Source: Bisporella sp. PMI_857
Lineage: Eukaryota > Ascomycota > Leotiomycetes > Helotiales > Helotiaceae
Assembly: GCA_021307315.1 (NCBI GenBank)
Contig: JAJSPD010000021.1
Location: 62,001-126,000, forward strand
DNA length: 64,000 nt
Direction: 5' to 3'
The notes beneath the pieces were generated by a model, which was not told the origin of the DNA, made no database searches, and worked only from the letters and a program-made list of their open reading frames with translations. Positions 56,588 through 64,000 of this stretch are shown piece after piece. Each line of letters begins with the position of its first letter. Position 1 is the first letter of the stretch. Position numbers and translations under genes: made by a program.

Positions 56588-59074
56588 ATGGCGGGATCTA
56601 CCAACGGGGCGCGTTCTCCAGCAGCGCGAGATCGAGATGGCGCCGAACCATCCTCCACGACTAGGGCTGGAGGTAGGGAAACTGGTGTGAGGACAGAGGA
56701 AGAGAAACAAGCAGCCGCAAAGGCAGAGTACGAGAAGCTCCTAACTATGCGATCTGGTGGCACATATATACCTCCGGCGCGACTACGAGCGCTACAATCC
56801 CAGATTACAGACAAGAGCAGCAAGGAGTATCAACGTATGGCATGGGAGGCTTTGAAGAAGTCGATCAATGGTCTCATCAATAAGGTCAATGTTTCGAATA
56901 TCAAACATATTGTCCCAGAGCTATTTGGCGAGAATTTGATTAGAGGCCGAGGTCTATTTTGCAGAAGCATTATGAAGGCTCAGGCGGCCAGTTTGCCGTT
57001 CACACCAATATACGCAGCGATGGCCGCAATTGTTAACACGAAACTACCGAAAGTTGGAGAACTTCTTCTTACACGGCTTATTATACAGTTCAAGAAGGGC
57101 TATAAAAGAAACGACAAGGCTGTCTGTCTTTCCGCTACCACATTTATTGCGCACTTGTGCAATCAGCAAGTCGCAAATGAAGTCGTCGCAGCTCAGATCC
57201 TCTTATTACTCCTTAATAAACCTACGGATGACAGTGTTGAGATTGCGGTTGGATTAACCAGGGAGGTTGGACAACATATGGAAGAAATGAACTCGCCAGT
57301 GGCTCTGTTAGTATTTGAGCAGTTTCGAAAGATCCTACACGAAGCTGACATCGACAAGAGAGTCCAGTACATGATCGAGGTTCTTTTTGAAGTTCGTAAA
57401 AACAAATACAGGGACAATCCAGCCATTAAAGAGGAGCTTGATCTGGTTGAGGAGGAGGATCAAATCACTCATACTATCGATTTGAGTGACCCGAAACAGA
57501 CACTGGATGTGGAAGATGGATTGAATATTTTCAAGTATGATCCTGAGTGGGAGGAGCATGAAGAAGCGTATCGATCTCTTAAAGCAGAAATCCTTGGGGA
57601 AGGGACTGAGGAGGATGATGATGATGATGACGAAACTGATGATAGTGAGGACGATGAAGAAGCGAAGGCTGAAACTTCACTAGAGATCAAAGATCAAAGC
57701 AACACCGATCTAGTCAATCTTCGTCGGACAATCTATCTTACGATCATGAACAGCGTCGATCCTGAAGAAGCTGTCCATAAATTGATGAAAGTCAATATCC
57801 CTCCTGGGCAAGAAGCTGAGCTACCTTCAATGATTGTTGAATGCTGCTCTCAAGACAAGACTTATACCAAGTTCTTTGGTCTGATGGGCGAGCGTTTCGC
57901 CAAGATCAACCGTCTTTGGACGGAGCTTTTTGAGCAATCATTCGCGAAATACTACGATACCATTCATCGATTTGAGACTAACAAGCTACGCAACATCGCT
58001 CGTTTTTTTGGTCATCTTATCAGTACCGATGCCATTGGTTGGCATGTATTATCGAACATACATCTCAATGAGGAAGAGACAACGTCCAGTAGCCGTATCT
58101 TTATCAAGATCCTCTTCCAAGATCTAGCCGAAGCAATGGGAATGCGGAAGTTGCAAGAACGCCTAAAGGATCCTGTTCTTCTCCCTTACTTCGATGGTAT
58201 ATTCCCTCGCGACAATCCTCGGAACACAAGATTTTCTATCAACTACTTCACCAGCATTGGGATGGGCGCGGTGACGGAAGATATGCGAGAACATCTCCAA
58301 AACATGCCTAAGCTGGTTTTGCCAGCCCTCGCTCCAGCAAAGGACGATGATTCCGATTCAACTAGTTCTGTTTCCAGCTACTCATCTTATACAAGCTCAT
58401 CCTACTCCCGCTCTCGTTCCCCGCCATCAGCACGAGCCGTGAGAAGACGTCGGTCCCCGGAGGCAAGATCACGCTCGCCGTCCCGTAGTCGCAGTCCAAA
58501 TAGACGCCGTTCCTATTCTAATTCCCGGTCACCCTCTCGATCCCGTGCTACTAAAAAAGCACGCTCTCGCTCGATCTCTCCCATTAGAAATATCAGAGGA
58601 CGAGAAGGGCCACGAGGACGAAGCCTCACAAGATCATTATCGAGATCTAGGTCGATTTCTATCACACCACAACGTCAAATTGCAAGAAGAGCTTCTATAT
58701 CAGTATCTCCGCCTCGCAGGGGACGTCGATATTCAAGTGATTCGAGATCACCTCCACGAAGAGCGGTACGCCGCAGCACTTCTTCGATTAGTGCTTCACC
58801 ACTAAGGCGCCGGGCGGATAGTTCCTCGAGATCACAAACGCTGAAAGCAGTACGTCGAAATACATCATCTATTAGTGATGTGCCTCGAAGACGTCTAAGA
58901 GACAGTATATCAAGATCACCAGTGTCAGCAAGACGTCGCAGAGAAGATACATACTCCCGGTCACCTCCCAGGAAACGTCTTAGTCGATCGACTACGCCTC
59001 CAAGCAAGCGCCGGAGAGACTATAGCGTCTCGAGATCTCCGCCGCCCAAGAGAGGCCGAAGGTATGATGATTAA
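56588..59074 (+). CDS. CWC22: Pre-mRNA-splicing factor Cwc22
   Basis: Spliceosome component required for the first catalytic step; in animals it also escorts eIF4A3 to exon junctions. Single exon, 828 aa. The MIF4G domain is at about residues 85-270: YQRMAWEALKKSINGLINKV, IPELFGENLIRGRGLFCRS-like text and KRNDKAVCLSATTFIAHLCN. An acidic linker of Asp and Glu lies near 340-360. The MA3 domain is at about 375-500, from NLRRTIYLTIMNSVDPEEA to TNKLRNIARFFGHLISTDA. A long RS domain fills residues 590-828, with dense Ser-Arg and Arg-Ser pairs. The open frame extends upstream without an ATG; the start at 56588 (MAGSTNGARS) is the first Met. No intron in a gene this long is unusual for the window. 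Confidence 0.95.
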   Translation: MAGSTNGARSPAARDRDGAEPSSTTRAGGRETGVRTEEEKQAAAKAEYEKLLTMRSGGTYIPPARLRALQSQITDKSSKEYQRMAWEALKKSINGLINKVNVSNIKHIVPELFGENLIRGRGLFCRSIMKAQAASLPFTPIYAAMAAIVNTKLPKVGELLLTRLIIQFKKGYKRNDKAVCLSATTFIAHLCNQQVANEVVAAQILLLLLNKPTDDSVEIAVGLTREVGQHMEEMNSPVALLVFEQFRKILHEADIDKRVQYMIEVLFEVRKNKYRDNPAIKEELDLVEEEDQITHTIDLSDPKQTLDVEDGLNIFKYDPEWEEHEEAYRSLKAEILGEGTEEDDDDDDETDDSEDDEEAKAETSLEIKDQSNTDLVNLRRTIYLTIMNSVDPEEAVHKLMKVNIPPGQEAELPSMIVECCSQDKTYTKFFGLMGERFAKINRLWTELFEQSFAKYYDTIHRFETNKLRNIARFFGHLISTDAIGWHVLSNIHLNEEETTSSSRIFIKILFQDLAEAMGMRKLQERLKDPVLLPYFDGIFPRDNPRNTRFSINYFTSIGMGAVTEDMREHLQNMPKLVLPALAPAKDDDSDSTSSVSSYSSYTSSSYSRSRSPPSARAVRRRRSPEARSRSPSRSRSPNRRRSYSNSRSPSRSRATKKARSRSISPIRNIRGREGPRGRSLTRSLSRSRSISITPQRQIARRASISVSPPRRGRRYSSDSRSPPRRAVRRSTSSISASPLRRRADSSSRSQTLKAVRRNTSSISDVPRRRLRDSISRSPVSARRRREDTYSRSPPRKRLSRSTTPPSKRRRDYSVSRSPPPKRGRRYDD

Positions 59075-60186
59075 GGTTCATGTCGCATGGCGAGAAAGGC
59101 GTTCCTGGGAATTTGGATGGATAGCAGAAAGTAAAGTTGCATGTATATATACAAATTGGCAGAATGACATCCTACGACGTTTAAAGTAGCTACAATGTGC
59201 TACACACCTTTCAAGGTTCCACGTGATCGATAAGTATAATAGATATTTACCAACACTATGCAATGTTACTTTGGTCTCCATTCAAATCTTACTCATCCAA
59301 GTGCATGCCCGATGTTCTCTCAAGCCGTACGCTTATTTGGAAATCATCATGGCTGTAAGCGAGATATTAAGTGTAAGCCTCCCGACAAAATAGGCGGGAG
59401 CTACTACGGATGCCACGGTCGAAGTTTTCTCATGCCCACTCCATACTAATCGCAGACTTCAGTTGAGTAGCCGATAGTGTTTTCAGAGTGTTCCGGTGCA
59501 TATATGTAGTCATCATTAGTACCTGCTCTCAATTGGTTCGTTCTCATCCATGCCAAGGGAAGTGCATGGATCAGCAGGCTTACTCAGCGATCAAAACAGG
59601 GGCAGATGCCGAATGTATGGTTCTTTGTGGCTTCCACGGGAGTTTCTTCGATGCCTTTCACGTTAGACCACAATCATCATGTCGCCCGACGACCCCTAAC
59701 AGGTAGTGCACGAATAGTACAGTAGTACTGTACTCTACGCGGCCGAGTAGCCTATTCCAACGCGATCGTCCCCTAAACACACGGCTCAGATATCATGTAT
59801 TGAAGCCCGGATTGTCCTATGCCCTGTGCACAGCTATTACATAGCAGCAAGGTATCGACCCAACCTACTTACAAATCGCTTTGGATGATTTTTCTATCAT
59901 CTAACCATTCTCTACAGTAAGATGGTGCCTTGGCTTCTGTGATCACAAGACAAACTGCGCATGCAGCATTTCAGTTCAGCAGGTATGTAAGCAAAAGTCC
60001 ATATTCCTTTTTCACTTCAACGACGCCTATATGCATTTACTCACACAGTCTTTGCTCGCAGAAGCCATTGCGCGCACATTTCACGCGCTGTGTTCGGACT
60101 GGACAAAGTGGACCGTATACCTGTGGGGCTAGGCCGGATGATGCTGGATGCGTCCTCAGTAAAACACAGGTGTTGGCTGTGTTGTT
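59075..60186. other. Intergenic
   Basis: Downstream of Cwc22 and upstream of the uncharacterised gene. A possible spliced 5' leader for the latter lies near 59920-60060 (donor at about 59981, acceptor at about 60050). An inverted repeat at 59716-59734 is listed separately. No coding exon was recognised. Confidence 0.4.
59716..59734. repeat. Short inverted repeat
   Basis: Perfect 7-nt arms, AGTACAG and CTGTACT, around a 5-nt TAGTA spacer. Similar TACAGT/ACTGTA words occur near 8343-8358 and 45770-45785. It may be a binding site, a tiny hairpin or chance. Confidence 0.5.
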
Positions 60187-62423
60187 ATGGATGCTCGAAC
60201 ATGGGAGGAGTCCCAATCGCATCAAGCCAGCATTAAACGTCCTTGGGAGGAGGAAATCGCTTTACCAGAACAAGGAAATGCTAGATATCCTAGGATATTG
60301 CCAGCAGCTGATGCCACACCTTATCGCAGACCGTCAATACAGAGGGGTGTAGAACATAGTCCGATACTGGATCAACATGGCTCTGATCATAGGGAATTGG
60401 CATTCAAGAAGGCCAGGTTTGAGGGGCACGAACACACCAACTATCCTCGACAAAATCACAGCAGCAATCCTAGAATACCACCTCCTCCGCCTCCACCCCC
60501 AAACAGTGAGTTCAATGTGCCGCCAAATCTTCTCGCCTACGTTAACTCTCTCGTAGTTTCCACATACTGCGAAAACCGCGCATCAGTCTCTTCCGAATCA
60601 CCTCCGCTTCCACTCACGGCCGGCCTTGCAGAGTACCCGGGTATTTCCAAGTTATGTCAGAGGTGCCGTAGATTGACCAGCGAGGACAAAGAGCTGGACC
60701 CATATGGTATCCCCTCTAGCTGCGAGCAGTGTAGGAATAACCCAGAGCTTGCCCGGGTCACACAAGATGCAGCAGCTGCACTTACTCAGCTAGTGGAGAC
60801 CCTATCATCAGGCATTTCATCCGGGCAGCGTGGTATTATTCGTGTAAGTTTCGGAGTTAGGTGTTCTACCCCACACTCTAGTCCTGTTGAATCAATATTG
60901 CTTGGCTCGGCTGACAATTAGATCTCATCAAGAAACCCGTCGTATCCGTCACAGCAGACTACCCTCCAGTTGCGCAGTTTGGCCTGAAGCATACGTTGAG
61001 TTGGATTCTTGGCACAATCAACCGAGTTAACTACCTTGCGGACGACCTGGTAAGGCAGGTTCCTGCAGGCACCTTACCACGACTCAACAAGGAACTTTTC
61101 AATGGTTTCAAATTTTCTGATGGATCGCTTTACATCATGAAGCGCCGAAGCGATGTCGATCCAGATGAAGTATCTAGGTTGAGAGGAGCCGAATCTATCG
61201 ATTCCATGTCTGATCTCAGAACCCACTCTAGACGAAGGTCGTCAACATCTGCGCCATTAGTCAGGGGGGGCAATGAGCTACCGTCAATGCGAAGGTAGTC
61301 ATTGTTTTCATCATTGCTCGGGCTTTAGATCCGCTCAAGTTATATCTCTATATCCTCAATGCCTGCTTAGAAAAGGTGCTGACGCCTATACTCTGTTAGA
61401 TTTCAGCCAGAACTTTATCAAAATACGCAACCGCTGGATGAAGAACCTCATTCAAAATCTTACATGAATCCTCCTCGTGCACCTGCCCAGAGTCGACAAC
61501 TCCCGTCGCCTCCAGGACGATCGCTTCCCTCGCCAAGTTCAATCAACTTCCCTTCTCCATCAACACCTTCCTTCGTAGGCACTCAACAAGCTACCAAGCT
61601 GCCCCCGCCCCTGACTTTACAACAGTCCAGCTCAAATAGCTACCTTCCTCCTATGTCTACATCGCGATCACCAGACCCTGCGCTACGAGATTACTCAGCA
61701 TCCCTTCAACATGAAGTGTCACTTCAGAAGATAGCATTTTCATCTCTTCAAGGAGAGCACGACAAGCTCTTAGCTGCATTTTCGCGGTCTCAGACACGAG
61801 CCAGTGCTCTTGAAAAAAAGCACGCTGTGTCCGATAACGAGATCATCACTCTAAGTGAAGAAAAGATGAGGCTACAGCAGCAAGTCATTGACCTCGAACA
61901 AGATGTCGAAGAACTATCTAGAAGCAAGGATGAGATCAGACAGGCGGCAGTGCAGGAGGTCTCACAGTATGTTAAGATTGTCGAGAAAGCTAGTCAATTA
62001 GAGGAGAAGACCAACCTGGAGAGAAAGGTTTGGGAGAAAATAAAAGCGGACATGGAACAGAGAATTGAAACTTTAACGGGTAGAGAGTCTTCGTCATTAG
62101 TTGTAACGAGCATGAAACCTACTGAGGAAGTGGGTGCTCAAAGCATTGATGACAGCATGAACACGAACACACCAGCATCTTCTATAGACATACCCGCCGA
62201 GTTGAAAGTTGAGTCCCCCATTAATTTACGCCTGGCTGGACCTACATCGCATCCGGCAGAACAAGCAGAGTCTGCTAATGATCTGCGAACGGAGATTCGA
62301 CGTCTCCAGTCGCGATGCATCGAGATGGAGAATGCTTTGAGGGCGGTGGATAATGATGGACGCTCTATTGAAGGGCTTCTTAAAAGAGTACTGGAGAAAG
62401 CCAGTTCTGCTCTTGCGGACTGA
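60187..62423 (+). CDS. Uncharacterised Cys-pair and coiled-coil protein
   Basis: I do not recognise a named family. Exons 60187-60841, 60922-61294 and 61400-62423 give 683 aa in frame. The first donor (GTGTAAG, phase 1) is weak, but the stronger GTAAGT two bases later would break the frame. The N-terminus is hydrophilic, with a run of eight Pro near residues 99-106. Two cysteine pairs about 20 residues apart (LCQRCRR and SCEQCRN, residues 156-182) suggest a zinc-binding module, unlike a Zn2Cys6 cluster. Residues 220-265 (VVSVTADYPPVAQFGLKHTL, WILGTINRVNYLADD) look like a folded segment. After a Ser/Pro linker, residues 430-560 are strongly heptad-like coiled coil. A second short helix ends the chain. 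Probably nuclear or cytoskeletal, by composition only. Confidence 0.72.
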
Positions 62424-63426
62424 AGGAGCGTCGGCCATTATATAGATGCGTCTTTTGGGTATGTATGTGATATGACTACAAGGCGTTGAGGTAGTCATTT
62501 GAAGGCGTTTGCGTGGCATTTTGAATCGGCATATCATTGTCATGCGGATTGCAAAATATGGCACTGCTATACTCGAACTTGGAGATATCGTGCCATATAG
62601 GAGCCAGGGATCTCAGCAGATCCTAATACACCTAGACTATTCAAAGAAAGTATATCCAGGTAGGGAAAAGTCGAGCACGTTGACGATACCCATGAAAAGT
62701 CAGGTCGATAATTGAACATGTAATGTATGGCTCATTCTAGAAGTACGATAGTCATGTTTTGACACCATAAAGATCAGACCAAACAAACCATGAATCTCGC
62801 CAGCAATATCCAGATATGTGTGAAACCCTTATCTCGTAGAAATAGCCCCCTCTGAAACAGCGGTATCATTACCGAGTTTGTCAGCGAATCACCATCTCTA
62901 ACAACCACGCCAAGACTTGCGTTTCGCATCATCGCCAGAACATCAATCTCTCACATTTGCTCCCTCAAAGGCTCTTGGAATGAGCTGATGCCAACGTTTG
63001 CGTGGCGTGAGCCGCCATGATGTTCTCCACTGATCTGCTGCCAGGGTAGCAATACAAGCAATCTAAGCAAGACCCTCATGGCAAGTATCTTTACACGGAA
63101 AAAGAACCCAAAACATAGGAAGGTGGGCCGAGATGAGAGCCTGAAACACGGACCTTCAAGAAGGATATAACGTTTCTTGAACCCCCAAGACTTGACCATG
63201 TTCAATTTTACTGTTCTTCTTATATATGCACTTTGGAAAAAAGATACGCTTGATCTGAGTGTAGGAAAACAACTAAAACAACTTTTGAGTGCTCCTTATT
63301 CCTGATCATCGATCTCAACCACACCAAATCAACCATCTTCTCTCACATCAACACATCCTCTCCTCTCGAACTACCTCATTCCATCTATCGTCTCTGCCAG
63401 CTTCAAATCACGGAAATCACCCAAAA
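62424..63426. other. Intergenic
   Basis: About 1 kb. A minus-strand frame at 62951-63205 (84 codons) is hydrophobic and basic but has no recognisable domain. The last 200 bases, rich in CATC and CAAC runs, look like the pyrimidine-rich leader and promoter of the small membrane protein. Confidence 0.5.
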
Positions 63427-63651
63427 ATGGCAATAACCTTTACCGGCCCGGACGCCTTCAAATTCTTCGGCTTCACCCCAAAGGCCACCGCCGTCCTCCA
63501 GGCGAACCCCTTCTACCTCGTAATCCTGATCCTCGTTCTCATAGGCTGCATCGGTATCGGCGTCCTGGCGTATGTGATTCACATCATCACGAACCGGCCG
63601 TACGCGAAGCCGAAAGCGAAGAAGGGCGAGAAGAAGGCTGGAGGGAAATAA
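63427..63651 (+). CDS. Small single-span membrane protein
   Basis: A 74-residue protein from one exon. The N-terminal 25 residues are hydrophilic to neutral. A single membrane span of about 22 residues (PFYLVILILVLIGCIGIGVL) follows, then a short loop and a strongly basic tail (RPYAKPKAKKGEKKAGGK). The basic tail implies the C-terminus is cytosolic. The ATG lies in AAAATGG, a good fungal start context, after a CT-rich leader typical of strongly expressed genes. I do not recognise the family. GC-rich codon choice with C at third positions supports real expression. Confidence 0.75.
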   Translation: MAITFTGPDAFKFFGFTPKATAVLQANPFYLVILILVLIGCIGIGVLAYVIHIITNRPYAKPKAKKGEKKAGGK

Positions 63652-64000
63652 AGCGCATATCTAAGAACGAATTTGTAGAGGACGATATGTATTTTGCAAG
63701 AAGCTGTTGGAGAGTTACATAATGGGCTGGTTGGAGGAATAGTTGGAGGGGGTAATGGAGACATATGTATGCTATTGAGGAAGAATATAGGTGGGAAGGG
63801 AGTTGAAGGACTGGTTTTCACGGCCCAAGAATCGGGCGGATAGAGTGAGAGCTACAGGACACCCTTCAATCACCATACAAATATTGCGATGACGGCTGAA
63901 CAGCACGACCGTATATGGATACAAGAGGCGAAGCAACCGCAGAGGGAGAGGGCTTGTATTCTTGGAGCATGCTTCCTTGTATCAAACTTTATAAGAAGGA
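63652..64000. other. Downstream of the small membrane protein to the window edge
   Basis: Ordinary sequence that should hold the 3' UTR of the preceding gene. Nothing else recognised before the window ends. Confidence 0.5.

Noticed and set aside
62951..63205. 84-codon hydrophobic minus-strand ORF
   Set aside because: No recognisable domain, no splice partners, and it covers the likely promoter of the small membrane protein.
1..64000. CRISPR arrays, tRNA or rRNA genes, intact transposons
   Set aside because: No regularly spaced direct repeats, no cloverleaf-compatible TTCGA segments with arms, and no transposase or reverse-transcriptase motifs were found by eye.

Overview
The window reads as nuclear DNA of a filamentous ascomycete (Pezizomycotina). 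Nearly every gene is interrupted by short GT..AG introns, mostly 43-100 nt and often with a CTAAC- or CTGAC-like branch site. Zn2Cys6 regulators, MFS and ABCC transporters, a cerato-platanin and a block that looks RIP-mutated are all typical of that group. A leotiomycete-like relative is my impression only; nothing here proves the class. No tRNA, rRNA, CRISPR array or intact transposon was seen.

Left part (about 1-39 kb) is accessory in character. An AT-rich, CpA-poor block (1-690) ends abruptly before a glutathione S-transferase and a convergent GNAT acetyltransferase. Next come a 13-exon hydantoinase/DUF917 fusion, an Atg22-like transporter, a Zn2Cys6 regulator whose frame is broken twice at homopolymers, an EasG-like NAD(P)-binding protein, a Dal5-like permease, a second Zn2Cys6 regulator, a phosphoribosyltransferase, and a divergent pair of FAD monooxygenase and MFS exporter. 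A gene-poor stretch (25-30 kb) holds one secreted cerato-platanin and some weak ORFs. An FMN reductase, an epoxide-hydrolase-type alpha/beta hydrolase and a 16-exon ABCC transporter (1,440 aa) follow. There is no PKS, NRPS, terpene or prenyltransferase backbone, so this is better read as a catabolic, transport and detoxification neighbourhood than as a metabolite cluster.

Right part (about 40-64 kb) is conserved housekeeping: an Erf4/Golgin-A7 family protein (palmitoyltransferase subunit), an Stb3-like Sin3-binding factor, DNA topoisomerase III, a DUF1295 membrane protein, a BCAS3-like WD40 protein, DPM2 (dolichol-phosphate-mannose synthase subunit), the splicing factor Cwc22, an uncharacterised Cys-pair/coiled-coil protein, and a 74-aa single-span membrane protein.

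Exon structures were worked out by hand from splice signals and frame continuity. For every multi-exon model except the first Zn2Cys6 regulator the coding exons add up to a multiple of three; that one does so only if two missing bases are assumed. No candidate for an entirely new system was convincing. The most useful leads are the broken regulator, the hydantoinase/DUF917 neighbourhood, the RGG-rich insert inside topoisomerase III, the DPM2 gene whose start codon sits alone in its exon, and the unexplained protein at 60.2-62.4 kb.
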